NCBI GenBank assembly: GCA_011364925.1
Contig: RDOA01000028.1
Location: 1 to 43,708, forward strand
DNA length: 43,708 bases
Source: Promethearchaeota archaeon
Lineage (GTDB): Archaea > Asgardarchaeota > Lokiarchaeia > Sigyniarchaeales > SOKP01
Direction of reading: 5' to 3'
Part shown: positions 23,146-31,309 of the stretch, one piece after another
Layout: each line of letters starts with the position of its first letter
How positions within the stretch are numbered: position 1 is the first letter of the stretch
Notes under the pieces: generated by a model
The model's database searches: none
The model's input: only the letters and a program-made list of their open reading frames with translations
Told to the model about the DNA's origin: nothing
Translations under genes and position numbers: made by a program

Positions 23146-24611
23146 TCTTCGGCTCCTCCTTTGATTGTATTGAGTCTAAAATCCTTAGTTCTCGCAATAA
23201 GGTAGTTAGTATCTTCTCCCATTTTTGTTACTTCTTCGTAGGGGATGTTTAATTCTCTTGAAAGAATTTCGATTAATCTTGGTCTACAAAAACCACCTTG
23301 GCATCTACCCATTCCAGGTCTGCACCTAAATTTAATACCGTCTAATGTGGTTGCTCCAACGGGTGAGTGGATAGCGTTTAGAATTTCTTTTTCTGGAATA
23401 GTTTCGCATCTACATATGATTCTACCCCATGTGGGATCTTCTTTGATTTTAATGTCTAACTCTTTTTTAGTAAAATCCTTAAAATTTTCAGGCTTAGGGC
23501 GGATTGGATTATAATCATCCTTAACTTTAGTGTTGACACCTAACAATTCTAAAAATTCGACTACTCGCTCAGCAATAGCATAACAAGAAGTTAAACCTGG
23601 AGATAAAATGCCAACTACATTGATAAAACCATATACATCAGTATTGTCAATAATAAAATCATAATTGTCTGATACTGCTCTCAATCCAGCAAAATTTCTG
23701 ATGGATGCTCTTACTGGTAAATTAGGGACTAATTTCTTTCCACCTTCTAAAATTTCTTTTAGTCCTGCTTCCGTTGTAGAAGTATCCTTTTTATCAGTAA
23801 TGTTCTGAGCGTTCGGTCCAACGAATGTGTTCCCACTCACAGTTGGACAAACAAGAATACCTTTAGAGATTTTAGTGGGAGTAGGAAATAAAATTTTGTT
23901 TAAATGCATTGCGTTTCTATCAAAAAGGATATACTCTCCTTTTCGAGGTGTTATTGTGAAGTAATCTAAACCAACCATTTTGGAAATTTTCGAGCCGTAC
24001 AATCCCGCTGCGTTAATAACATTGCTCGCTTTAAACTCTTTATTCTTTGTTTTAACCGTAAAGGTGTAATTTTGGTGAATAATTTTACTAACTTTTTGAT
24101 TTCGGAAGAATTTAACTCCATTCATTGCAGCATTATCAGCAAGTGCGATAGTCATTCCATATGGGCTAACGATACCCGCTGTTGGTGCATGTAATACACC
24201 GACTACTTCGTCAGTGATGTTGGGTTCCATGTATTTTATTTTCTCTTTGTCTAAAATGACTTCTAAGCCTGGTACTCCGTCTTGAGTTCCTTCACGTCTT
24301 TGTTCTTCAAGTTTTTTGATTTGGCCATCCTCTAACGCGACCACAAAAGATCCAATTCTTTGAAATGAAAAGTTCAGCTCCTCGACAGCTTGATTATAAA
24401 GTTTATTTCCTCTAATACACATATCCCGCTTTAGATATTCTCGTGGTGAGGCAAAACCTGCGTGTACTACGCCCGAATTTGCTTTACTAGTACCTGATGC
24501 AATATCAGCTTCTTTTTCCAATAAAGCAATTTTAAGATCAAATTTTGACAAAGTCCGTGCGATGCAACATCCAGTAACTCCACCACCTATAATAATAACA
24601 TCGTAGATCAA
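23142..24611 (-). CDS. glpA: Glycerol-3-phosphate dehydrogenase (GlpA-like) with a C-terminal [2Fe-2S]-binding domain
   Basis: The enzyme oxidises sn-glycerol-3-phosphate to dihydroxyacetone phosphate with FAD. The 489-residue protein starts with the FAD motif VIIIGGGVTGCCIARTL, has ASGTSKANSGVVHAGF and VVGILSPGLTSCYA, and ends with a BFD-like cysteine domain: CRCETIPEKEI and FRCRPGMGRCQGGFCRPR. This is the GlpA subunit of anaerobic G3P dehydrogenases. It opens a three-gene operon (GlpA-like, FAD oxidoreductase, DUF1667). The start is TTG at 24611 with a strong AGGAGGT (24619-24625) 7 bases away. There is no glycerol kinase or glycerol facilitator in the window, so its G3P may come from lipid turnover rather than glycerol uptake (inference). 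A hairpin precedes the operon. Confidence 0.88.
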   Translation of the reverse strand: MIYDVIIIGGGVTGCCIARTLSKFDLKIALLEKEADIASGTSKANSGVVHAGFASPREYLKRDMCIRGNKLYNQAVEELNFSFQRIGSFVVALEDGQIKKLEEQRREGTQDGVPGLEVILDKEKIKYMEPNITDEVVGVLHAPTAGIVSPYGMTIALADNAAMNGVKFFRNQKVSKIIHQNYTFTVKTKNKEFKASNVINAAGLYGSKISKMVGLDYFTITPRKGEYILFDRNAMHLNKILFPTPTKISKGILVCPTVSGNTFVGPNAQNITDKKDTSTTEAGLKEILEGGKKLVPNLPVRASIRNFAGLRAVSDNYDFIIDNTDVYGFINVVGILSPGLTSCYAIAERVVEFLELLGVNTKVKDDYNPIRPKPENFKDFTKKELDIKIKEDPTWGRIICRCETIPEKEILNAIHSPVGATTLDGIKFRCRPGMGRCQGGFCRPRLIEILSRELNIPYEEVTKMGEDTNYLIARTKDFRLNTIKGGAEE

Positions 24612-24618
24612 TAGATTG

Positions 24619-24625
24619 ACCTCCT
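24619..24625 (-). promoter_or_regulatory. Strong Shine-Dalgarno site fixing a TTG start of glpA
   Basis: On the minus strand AGGAGGT (24619-24625) is followed by 7 bases and the TTG at 24611. It is the strongest ribosome-binding site in the window together with the AAGGAGGAG and AAGGAGGAA sites of the next two genes, and it settles the start although no ATG is nearby in frame. Confidence 0.75.
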
Positions 24626-24726
24626 TTAATCTTAAGAGTAAGTGAAATAAATTATATAATAAAACATCTTATTTCTTTAAAATTTATTTAGAACATTATA
24701 AGATCCTAACTGAATATGAGAATCTA

Positions 24727-24756
24727 ATCGTTGAAATTTATTTAGATTTCAGCGAT
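24727..24756 (-). terminator. Hairpin immediately after the tail-anchored protein gene
   Basis: ATCGTTGAAAT (24727-24737) and ATTTCAGCGAT (24746-24756) pair over 11 bases with one possible wobble, around an 8-base loop. It begins 12 bases beyond the stop of the minus-strand gene at 24768, and is well placed as a terminator or 3' stabiliser before the glpA operon. There is no U-run directly after the stem, so it may not be a classical intrinsic terminator. Confidence 0.5.
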
Positions 24757-24767
24757 CAGCAATAAAT

Positions 24768-25106
24768 TTAAATAAAAAAGAACAAGAGTATGTTAAATAT
24801 CAAACCAATTAAAATTAAGGCAATCGTTATAGGGTTAACTATTGTACTTCTTAAAGCTTTTGAGTATTTAGCTTCGAGATCTCCCCTTAATAGAGTATTT
24901 AATGTCTTGTATTTTGGATTAATATCTTCTTTCATGTGATACGAACCAAGAAATTTGGGATTTGTTAAATTTCTTAACTGGGTATTATAATCAACAGAAG
25001 GAAATAAATGTAGCTTATCGTTATTGAGAACATCCTCGTAATCCTTTATAAAACGAGTTTTGGTAAATTCCTTTTTAGCATCTATTTTCTTATTATTATC
25101 GCTCAT
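24768..25106 (-). CDS. Small tail-anchored protein, unknown
   Basis: The 112-residue protein has a polar, lysine- and asparagine-rich body and a single hydrophobic stretch at the extreme C-terminus (about residues 90-112, ending LIFNILLFFFI). It therefore has the topology of a tail-anchored membrane protein. The body includes FPSVDYNTQLRNLTNP and a moderately helical segment (about 65-88). No domain was recognised. The ATG at 25106 is clear; it is followed downstream by a hairpin and the glpA operon. A possible client of the EMC3-like protein encoded 4.5 kb away (inference). Confidence 0.65.
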   Translation of the reverse strand: MSDNNKKIDAKKEFTKTRFIKDYEDVLNNDKLHLFPSVDYNTQLRNLTNPKFLGSYHMKEDINPKYKTLNTLLRGDLEAKYSKALRSTIVNPITIALILIGLIFNILLFFFI

Positions 25107-25228
25107 TATTATAATGACTAACTAAGTTTATCTCATGATTTTAATATCAATTTATTCTTAAATCTTTTACGGTTATTTAAAATAAAAAACATTACCTATA
25201 GACATTTTAATGTAAATTTTTAGTTCAC

Positions 25229-25618
25229 TTATTTTTCCAAAGATTTATCTATATAGTCCCCAAAATCAGAAAAGATACTTATATCGTTATCCCAATCTAT
25301 CAGATCTTTTGCATAAATTTTAAAAAATGTGTCAGAAATTCGCATTAATTCATCAATTATTTTTTTTTCCTTTATTTTAGTTAAGGAACTTCCAATAAAA
25401 AGAAAATTTCTCCGCTTAATTATAACGAACCGAAGATCGGATTTTTCAAATGAGCTAATTCCGCCATCGCTTAGAGCTTCAGCGAATTTGTTTAGAGCAC
25501 TCATCAATGCTCCAAAAAGTTGAGGGTTTACTTTTTGATCGAATACTTTTGAGTATAGGGTGGTCCCATTATCTGTTAAAACCCAAAAATCTTTCAATAG
25601 CTTTGGCAATAATACCAC
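25229..25618 (-). CDS. Longin-like / roadblock-type domain protein
   Basis: The 129-residue protein fits the alpha-beta layout of longin-like GTPase-associated domains common in Asgard archaea: 'WVLTDNGTTLYSKVF' (strand and turn), 'FGALMSALNKFAEALSDGGI' (long helix), 'LRFVIIKRRNFLFIGSS' (paired strands), and 'IIDELMRISDTFFKIY' (C-terminal helix). In eukaryotes longin and roadblock domains act as GTPase-binding or GEF/GAP-related modules in membrane traffic and TOR signalling. It lacks a transmembrane segment. The start is uncertain: a GTG at 25618 or a TTG near 25609. A longin-like domain fused to a GTPase is encoded at 28090. Family assignment is moderate, as sequence conservation in this fold is low. 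Confidence 0.6.
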   Translation of the reverse strand: MVLLPKLLKDFWVLTDNGTTLYSKVFDQKVNPQLFGALMSALNKFAEALSDGGISSFEKSDLRFVIIKRRNFLFIGSSLTKIKEKKIIDELMRISDTFFKIYAKDLIDWDNDISIFSDFGDYIDKSLEK

Positions 25619-25790
25619 ATATATACTTGTTTACTTGATCTTATATTCAATTAAACTCGTGTTTTCACTATTTAAAAATCTTTTTTAGAAATTTTTAATA
25701 ACTGTATTTTAAGTAAAATAAGAAAAAAAAATAAAAATTTGTATTTTATCTTCAATTAATTTTTTTTTTAACGATATAGATTTAAATTCA

Positions 25791-26672
25791 ATGATTTGGA
25801 ACACTAGAATAACCCAAATAACAGGGGTCAAGTTACCATTAATAATGGGCGCTTTTGCAATAATAGGACGAGCAGAATTTGCAAGTGCTTTTTCTAACTC
25901 TGATGGATTAGGTATTATTACTGCTATTAATTATCCAAAAATTAAAGCTTTCCAAAGCGATCTAGAACTAATGCTAAAATTAACAGACAAGCCTTTTGGA
26001 ATTAATTTCACCATCACTCCGCCATATCTCTTAAAAAAAAGGTTTGGAAGAACCGAAGAGTCTTACTTCGATTTTTTAGATTTGGCTATTGATATGGGAG
26101 TATCTATCTTCAGTACTTCGGCGTACCAAGCTCCAGAATTAGGAAACAAGATAAAAGACGCGGGGTGTTATTGGTTCCATAAATGTGTTACTATGAAACA
26201 CGCGTTAGCAGCTCAAAAGAATGGAGCTGATGCCGTTACACTTGTTGGACTAGAAGGAACAGGCTTTAAGAATCCAATTCAAAATACAACCTTAGTAAAT
26301 ATAACTATGGCACGAAAATTACTTAAAGTACCTTTAATTGCTGCTGGAGGAATTGGGGATGCTAGAGGTTTTCTTGGAGCGTTAGCAATGGGTGCAGACG
26401 CAGTTTGTTTAGGAAGCTCTATTATTGCTACATCTGAAAGCCTTGCTTCAGACAATTGGAAGCAGAAGGTGTTAAATCAAAATATTTTTGACGAAAAATA
26501 TTACAAGAAAATTTTTCATCTCGAGTTAAAAGATTCTCCCATCGCTTCAATGGCGATTGGTCACATTAAAGAAATAATGCCAATAAAAGTTTTTATTGAT
26601 AAGTTAATGAACGAAACTGAAAGTATTTTAAGAGGTTGGGGTTACAAATCTGATACTTTTAACACATTATAA
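25791..26672 (+). CDS. Nitronate monooxygenase-like FMN protein
   Basis: The 293-residue protein is a TIM-barrel FMN enzyme of the NMO/2-nitropropane dioxygenase family. The start TQITGVKLPLIMGAFAIIG is the family's 'P.i.apM' segment and the C-terminal VPLIAAGGIGDARGFLGALAMGADAVCLG strand-loop is the phosphate-binding site for FMN. A 'HKCVTMKHALAAQKNGADAVTLVG' segment lies in between. Members oxidise nitronates, or act as enoyl-ACP reductases (FabK) or other reductases. The substrate here is not certain. The start ATG at 25791 is preceded by a T-rich and A-rich stretch without a Shine-Dalgarno site. The LarA-like gene follows after 79 bases. Confidence 0.8.
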   Translation: MIWNTRITQITGVKLPLIMGAFAIIGRAEFASAFSNSDGLGIITAINYPKIKAFQSDLELMLKLTDKPFGINFTITPPYLLKKRFGRTEESYFDFLDLAIDMGVSIFSTSAYQAPELGNKIKDAGCYWFHKCVTMKHALAAQKNGADAVTLVGLEGTGFKNPIQNTTLVNITMARKLLKVPLIAAGGIGDARGFLGALAMGADAVCLGSSIIATSESLASDNWKQKVLNQNIFDEKYYKKIFHLELKDSPIASMAIGHIKEIMPIKVFIDKLMNETESILRGWGYKSDTFNTL

Positions 26673-26751
26673 ATATTTGCATATCATGCAATAATAATAA
26701 GTATATTTTCCTTTTAATAGAAATAAAAAGTAGAAGTTAACGATTAAACTA

Positions 26752-28032
26752 ATGAAATTGGACTATGGCAAAGATGGACTTGAAGTGACGATTAGCCCTA
26801 ATTGGAACACCACAGTTTTACGACCTCAGAAACAAGAAGTAATAGCTAATCCAATCAAAGCGATTAGAGATGCAATAAATAATCCTATAGAAAGCTCTTC
26901 TTTAGAAACAATTATTAAAACTCGAACGACGGTAAAATCTGTTTGCGTTGTCGCTTCGGACCAAACGAGACCTGTTCCGACTAATCTAATTTTAGAAGGT
27001 GTTATAAGTGAATTAATTGATTGCGGAATTCAAGAAAAACAAATCATAATTTTAATTGCCACAGGACTGCATCGCGCTTCTCGTAAGGAAGAACGAGCAA
27101 GGATATTAGGAAATATTGTTAATAGTGATGTAAGCGTTGTTAACCACATTGCAACGGACCATAACTCCCTCGTATCCTTAAGCAACAGTAAAATTAATGG
27201 ACCAATTTCTATTAACAAACTTTATACCGAGAGTGATTTAAAAATTCTAACTGGTTATGTTGAGCCCCATTTCTTCTTTGGTTTTTCTGGTGGGAATAAA
27301 TCGCTCGTACCAGGGATAGCAGGCGCGGAAACCATATTAGCAAATCACTCTGCTGAAAACATAGCATCACCGTACGCTCGATTTGGAAGCTACAAAATGA
27401 ACCCGTTGTCTGTTAAATCCGCTAAAATAGCTAAAATGATTGGCGTAGATTTTACCGTTAATGTATGCATTAATGAAAGCCACGAAATAACCCAAGTAGC
27501 AGCTGGTAATGTAAACGCTGTTCATAAGAGATTGGTTGATTTTCAAAACACACACGTGTTCAAAGAAATTCCTAAGCCCTATGACATTGTAATTTGTGGG
27601 AATGGGGGGTATCCGTTAGATCTCAACTTATATCAGGCTGTAAAGAGCATGGCGATTGGAGAAATTGCCGTAAAGCAAGGAGGAACTATCATTTCTGTCA
27701 ACGAGTGTAGAGAAGGTGTCGGCTTAGGACAAGATAAGTTTAAAGAACTTATTTTCTCTGGAAAAACTCCAAAGGAGATATACAATAAAATTCTAAGGAA
27801 GGAAATCGTTGTTCCTGATCAATGGGAAATTCAAGTATTAACCCGTATATTAATGAAGGCGGAAGTGTATCTTGTATCTAATATGAGAAAAGAAGAAATC
27901 GGAAATATAGGATTAAGATATGCTGATACTGTAGAAAATGCCATTGAACAATCGTTAGTTAAGCATGGAAAAGATGCAAAGATACTTGTGCTGCCTAATG
28001 GTCCTCAAATCCTCCCTGTCATAAACACATAA
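26752..28032 (+). CDS. larA: LarA-family (DUF2088) nickel-pincer racemase/epimerase-like protein
   Basis: LarA from Lactobacillus interconverts L- and D-lactate using a nickel-pincer nucleotide; relatives act on other 2-hydroxyacids. The 426-residue protein holds the family residues: DQTRPVP, GLHRASRKEE, His in HIATDHNS, the EPHFFFGFSGGNKSLVPG segment with conserved His and Lys, and ILANHS with the nickel-ligand His. The C-terminal half has the SMAIGEIAVKQGGTIISVNECREGVG segment. The cofactor needs LarB, LarC and LarE, which are not in this window, so the substrate is undecided. The start ATG at 26752 is 79 bases after the NMO-like gene. A free-standing larA is usual in archaea. Family assignment is strong. 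Confidence 0.85.
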   Translation: MKLDYGKDGLEVTISPNWNTTVLRPQKQEVIANPIKAIRDAINNPIESSSLETIIKTRTTVKSVCVVASDQTRPVPTNLILEGVISELIDCGIQEKQIIILIATGLHRASRKEERARILGNIVNSDVSVVNHIATDHNSLVSLSNSKINGPISINKLYTESDLKILTGYVEPHFFFGFSGGNKSLVPGIAGAETILANHSAENIASPYARFGSYKMNPLSVKSAKIAKMIGVDFTVNVCINESHEITQVAAGNVNAVHKRLVDFQNTHVFKEIPKPYDIVICGNGGYPLDLNLYQAVKSMAIGEIAVKQGGTIISVNECREGVGLGQDKFKELIFSGKTPKEIYNKILRKEIVVPDQWEIQVLTRILMKAEVYLVSNMRKEEIGNIGLRYADTVENAIEQSLVKHGKDAKILVLPNGPQILPVINT

Positions 28033-28089
28033 TTTAAATCAGAGAATTGGTAATTTTATATAAGAATTGTAGATTTTAAAAAAAGTGAA

Positions 28090-29115
28090 ATGGAAACATC
28101 AAACGCAATCATTTACATTGATATAGATAAAGATACTCCAAGAATTAATTTTTGGTATCCTACAAATCTTCCAGAAGATTATCGAAATTATATTGCTGAC
28201 GAGTGTATTTCGATTATTTCTGGTGATCCAACTTTCATACCAGAGGTTCTCTTGATATTTCCAATATCAGCCCTCAAAATAAAAGTCCTAATAAAATACT
28301 TCAAAAGAGAAAATTTTAATATAAATAAAAGTGCTTCAAAATCGGCAATCATCTTCATTTTTGACGAAGAAGAAGATCAAATCTATTACCGGTATATGAG
28401 CTACATAGATTCGTATTTTAGTAACACAGTTAGTACACTACTCAATCTTGAAAAAAACGGAATCTCCGCCGAAGAAATTCACGATGAAATAGTTAAATTG
28501 CACATGATCTTATGTAATCTAACCGATTATTTGTCTGCGAAAAGCGAGTACGTACCGGAGACAGTGGAACCATCAAAAAAGATAAGCTTTGATCGACAGG
28601 TAGATAAAAGAAAGTATAAAGTCGTTGTGCTGGGAGACCCACATGTGGGTAAAACATCTACAATTCTCAGATTTACGGATAATGTCTTCTTGCGGGCCTA
28701 CATTCCTACAATGGGTTTAAACATCACCCAAAAAATATTTGATGTTGATACGAGCCTCGTTGAATTGGTTCTCTGGGATATCGGAGGTCAAACTAAATTC
28801 GAACTCATCAGAAAGAAATTTTACGAGGGAGCAAGCATTATTCTCGTTCTTTTTGATTTATCAAACGCGATGTCGTTTGCTAACGTTCCAAAATGGTACC
28901 AAGATGTGAAATCTTATATGGAAAATAATCAAGCACTCAAAGGATATCTTATTGGAAATAAAAACGATCTCGTCAATAAGAGAACTGTAAACGAATCTGA
29001 TGCGAAAAAATTAGCGTACGCTTTAGATCTTGAATATCTTGAAATATCTGCTCTAACTGGTCATAATGTTGAGAGTACTTTCCAGAAAATCGCAAGAAAG
29101 TTACTAAATTTTTAA
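28090..29115 (+). CDS. Longin-like domain fused to a Ras/Arf-type small GTPase
   Basis: The N-terminus (about 1-155) is a longin-like domain (strands, long helix EEIHDEIVKLHMILCNLTDYL). It is followed by a full G domain (about 175-341): GDPHVGKT with Gly182-Lys188-Thr189 (G1), the switch I Thr in YIPTMGLN, WDIGGQ at 229-234 (G3), GNKND at 289-293 (G4) and SAL in the G5 position. The G3 motif WDxGGQ is Arf-like rather than the WDTAGQ of Rab and Ras, while the rest is Ras/Rab-like. The C-terminus lacks a Cys prenylation motif. Longin and GTPase pairs occur in eukaryotic membrane trafficking; here they are in one chain, so the longin part may regulate or localise the GTPase (inference). ATG at 28090. 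Confidence 0.85.
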   Translation: METSNAIIYIDIDKDTPRINFWYPTNLPEDYRNYIADECISIISGDPTFIPEVLLIFPISALKIKVLIKYFKRENFNINKSASKSAIIFIFDEEEDQIYYRYMSYIDSYFSNTVSTLLNLEKNGISAEEIHDEIVKLHMILCNLTDYLSAKSEYVPETVEPSKKISFDRQVDKRKYKVVVLGDPHVGKTSTILRFTDNVFLRAYIPTMGLNITQKIFDVDTSLVELVLWDIGGQTKFELIRKKFYEGASIILVLFDLSNAMSFANVPKWYQDVKSYMENNQALKGYLIGNKNDLVNKRTVNESDAKKLAYALDLEYLEISALTGHNVESTFQKIARKLLNF

Positions 29116-29180
29116 TCTCCAATTTCATTTTTGCTAAGATAAATTTGTTTAATTATCGAAATTTTGATCTTAAAACCGAT

Positions 29181-29204
29181 AAAATTAGAAATTTGTCTAA
29201 TTTT
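29181..29204 (+). terminator. Candidate terminator hairpin after the longin-GTPase gene
   Basis: AAAATTAGA (29181-29189) and TCTAATTTT (29196-29204) are perfect complements around a 6-base loop, 65 bases after the stop of the longin-GTPase gene. A T-run follows the second arm. The same layout (9-base stem, 6-base loop, about 65 bases after a stop) occurs at 32635-32658. Confidence 0.4.
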
Positions 29205-29360
29205 TGATACTATCGTCGTTAAAAACACCGAGATCGATGTGGCAGTAAAATCCCACGAAATACATTTATAAAAAATAAGTTGACTTCTTCCCACCATTTA
29301 CCCGCAAATCTCGTCTAAAATTATGTTCTGGGACATATCACATCGATACATAAAAACATT

Positions 29361-29368
29361 TTTAAATA
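29361..29368 (+). promoter_or_regulatory. Candidate TATA box of tfb
   Basis: TTTAAATA lies in an AT-rich run about 170 bases upstream of the TFB start codon, preceded by a run of A and T. If used, it gives a 5' leader of about 145 bases. Other TATA-like runs lie nearer the ATG, so the choice is uncertain. Confidence 0.3.
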
Positions 29369-29535
29369 GTGGAGTTACATAAATTACATTAGTACATTAA
29401 TAATTGATTATTTGTCGTAATATTTTCGAAAAAACTTATGATTTAAAACAAAAATAAATATTAACAGAAGTTAACGTAATATTCTTGAATAATCATTTAT
29501 GATTACAAAAATATCAAAGAAAAAAGTGAAAATAC

Positions 29536-30459
29536 ATGTCGTATCGAGACCGCCTACGATCAGCGAAGGTTAGTTCAGATGAGGATAGCCCTATTGGACA
29601 ATGTTGCGACGAACCAGTTGTCGAGTCCAGAGATGGCGATGTTGTCTGTTTAAATTGCGGTATGATTCAACACAGGAATTTAGTTGGAAACGAAAGACGT
29701 GCTTACACTGTAGAGGAAGTAAATAAGCGTCGCAGAACTGAACCTCGATGGAGGGAATTTGGACCTAGGACCATGTTGCCCAACTCGAAAATCGATTCAA
29801 AAGGAAGGCTAATTAACGCAAAAGGAAAGACCCTATTTTCTAGACTTTCAAAAATTCAGAACTCGTTAATTTCCAGCATTGAAAGAAACTTTTGGGAAGC
29901 AAAACCAAAGTTAAAAATGCTCACATCGAAATTAAACATTCCTGAGTATATCAAAGAAACTGCGTGGAAGATATATAGCGTTGTTGCAAGGAAAAAGTTA
30001 ACTATGGGTAGATCAATCGATGGTTTTATTGCTGCTTCGTTATATGCTGCAATCAGAGTTCACGAATTCCCACGTTTATTAGAAGAGGTATGCGATGCTT
30101 CAATGACTCCAAGAAGAACTGTCCACCGAAGCTTAGGTATGGTTGTAAAAGAAGTATTACCGGAATTAAATCTTAGGTATAAACCAATTACAGCCGAACA
30201 GTTAGTATTCCGATTTGGAAACGATTTAGGTTTACCTATGGAAGTTCAGAAGAAAGCAATTGACATGCTCGCAGACGCATCGAAGAACGGACTATTACGA
30301 ACTGGCAAAGACCCAAAGGGCTTAGCGGCAAGTGTAATTTATATGGCGGCCAAATCAAGTAACTGCCGAAAAACACAAGCAGAAGTCTCAGAAGTGGCCA
30401 AAGTAACTGAGGTCACATTAAGGTCCCGATCTAAGCAAATTAGAATGAAATTAGCTTAA
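29536..30459 (+). CDS. tfb: Transcription initiation factor B (TFB, TFIIB-like)
   Basis: TFB bridges the TATA-binding protein and RNA polymerase. The 307-residue protein has a zinc-ribbon (Cys24, Cys38, Cys41), a B-reader/linker (REFGPRTMLPNSKIDSKGR) and two cyclin folds (about 110-200 and 205-300). The final DNA-binding helix is VTEVTLRSRSKQIRMKL. In the ribbon, the usual first Cys (C-x2-C) is replaced: the sequence reads IGQCCDEP, so the first normal ligand is Gly21 and an adjacent extra Cys23 is present. The other two conserved ligands remain (VCLNCG). The ribbon may still bind zinc with Cys23. ATG at 29536 follows AAAAGTGAAAATAC. It is probably one of several TFBs, as archaea often have more than one. 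Function is well supported, the ribbon variant less so. Confidence 0.92.
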   Translation: MSYRDRLRSAKVSSDEDSPIGQCCDEPVVESRDGDVVCLNCGMIQHRNLVGNERRAYTVEEVNKRRRTEPRWREFGPRTMLPNSKIDSKGRLINAKGKTLFSRLSKIQNSLISSIERNFWEAKPKLKMLTSKLNIPEYIKETAWKIYSVVARKKLTMGRSIDGFIAASLYAAIRVHEFPRLLEEVCDASMTPRRTVHRSLGMVVKEVLPELNLRYKPITAEQLVFRFGNDLGLPMEVQKKAIDMLADASKNGLLRTGKDPKGLAASVIYMAAKSSNCRKTQAEVSEVAKVTEVTLRSRSKQIRMKLA

Positions 30460-30576
30460 TCGGTTCAGAACTAACAATAAAAATTTTTTTATATATTTTT
30501 TTTCTTTACTATAATATTTTTCATTGTGAAATCCCCATTATCTTTTAAAAAAATAAAAACAATGGAATAAATATAC

Positions 30577-31269
30577 ATGAATACAAAAGAACAGCAAAAA
30601 GAACCCCTTTTACAAGTAGCTTTAGATTTTATAAACCTCGAAGAGGCTTTGACAATAGCAGAAAAGGTAGCGCCATTTGTCGATATTTTGGAAGCTGGAA
30701 CGCCTTTAATAAAATCTGAGGGCATAAGTGTAGTTCAAACGCTTAAGAAATTGTTTCCTGATAAACAAATTTGTGCTGATTTAAAAACAGCAGATGCAGG
30801 ATATCTCGAAGCACAGATAGCAGCACAATCAAAAGCAGATATAATAACTGTTCTCGCTGATGCTTATAATGTCACAATTCAGGAAACGTTACACGCAGCG
30901 CGTGATTATAATATAAAAGTTATGGCAGATCTTATCGTTTCACGTCGACCAATTAAGAGATTAGCGGAAATAATAGATCTTGAGTTCGAAGGGATAAAAA
31001 TACATTACGCATTAGTACATAGTGGTTTAGATCGCCAAGCATCAAGGCATAAACCTTTATCAGACCTGAAATCAGTTGCTGAGTTGATGAACCATCCTCC
31101 TTTAGCGATTGCGGGTGGAATTCAAGTCTCTGATATTTCGACGATTTCACAATATCCGTTAGAGATTATTATTGTTGGTGGCGCAATCACGAGAGCAAAA
31201 GATCCAAAACTTACAGCAGAAACCATTAGAAAAAAGATTTCTAATATCAGATGGTCAGCAACAAGATAA
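30577..31269 (+). CDS. hxlA: 3-hexulose-6-phosphate synthase (OMPDC-like fold)
   Basis: HPS forms 3-hexulose-6-phosphate from formaldehyde and ribulose-5-phosphate, and in archaea mostly runs in reverse to supply pentose phosphate. The 230-residue TIM barrel shows the family residues: LQVALDFINLEEAL, VDILEAGTPLIKSEG, the catalytic ADLKTADAGYLEAQ (D-x-K-x-x-D), and the phosphate-binding IAGGIQVSD and IIVGGAITRAKDP. The partner PHI is at 7970. The N-terminus is short and polar. An overlapping short frame runs past the stop. It begins with ATG at 30577, and no other pathway gene is adjacent. It could in principle be a 3-keto-gulonate-6-phosphate decarboxylase, but the PHI partner in the window favours HPS. 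Confidence 0.87.
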   Translation: MNTKEQQKEPLLQVALDFINLEEALTIAEKVAPFVDILEAGTPLIKSEGISVVQTLKKLFPDKQICADLKTADAGYLEAQIAAQSKADIITVLADAYNVTIQETLHAARDYNIKVMADLIVSRRPIKRLAEIIDLEFEGIKIHYALVHSGLDRQASRHKPLSDLKSVAELMNHPPLAIAGGIQVSDISTISQYPLEIIIVGGAITRAKDPKLTAETIRKKISNIRWSATR

Positions 31270-31309
31270 ATTTGGAAAATCTGGTTATTGTGGTCCTGCT
31301 CCTTTGAAT

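Larger units (their letters stand above)
29116..29535. other. 420-base non-coding region before tfb
   Basis: There is no convincing gene; a 61-codon minus-strand frame (29112-29297) is low-complexity and unsupported. The region holds a candidate terminator hairpin (29181-29204), and a TATA-like TTTAAATA (29361-29368) upstream of tfb. A distant inverted pair ATCGATGTG (29232-29240) / CACATCGAT (29339-29347) is also present. Nothing else stands out. Confidence 0.5.

Noticed and set aside
29112-29297. 61-codon minus-strand frame before tfb
   Set aside because: Low-complexity hydrophobic/basic product, no ribosome-binding site or family resemblance.
29232-29347. Inverted pair ATCGATGTG / CACATCGAT about 100 bases apart
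   Set aside because: Short arms and long separation make chance plausible; no supporting feature.
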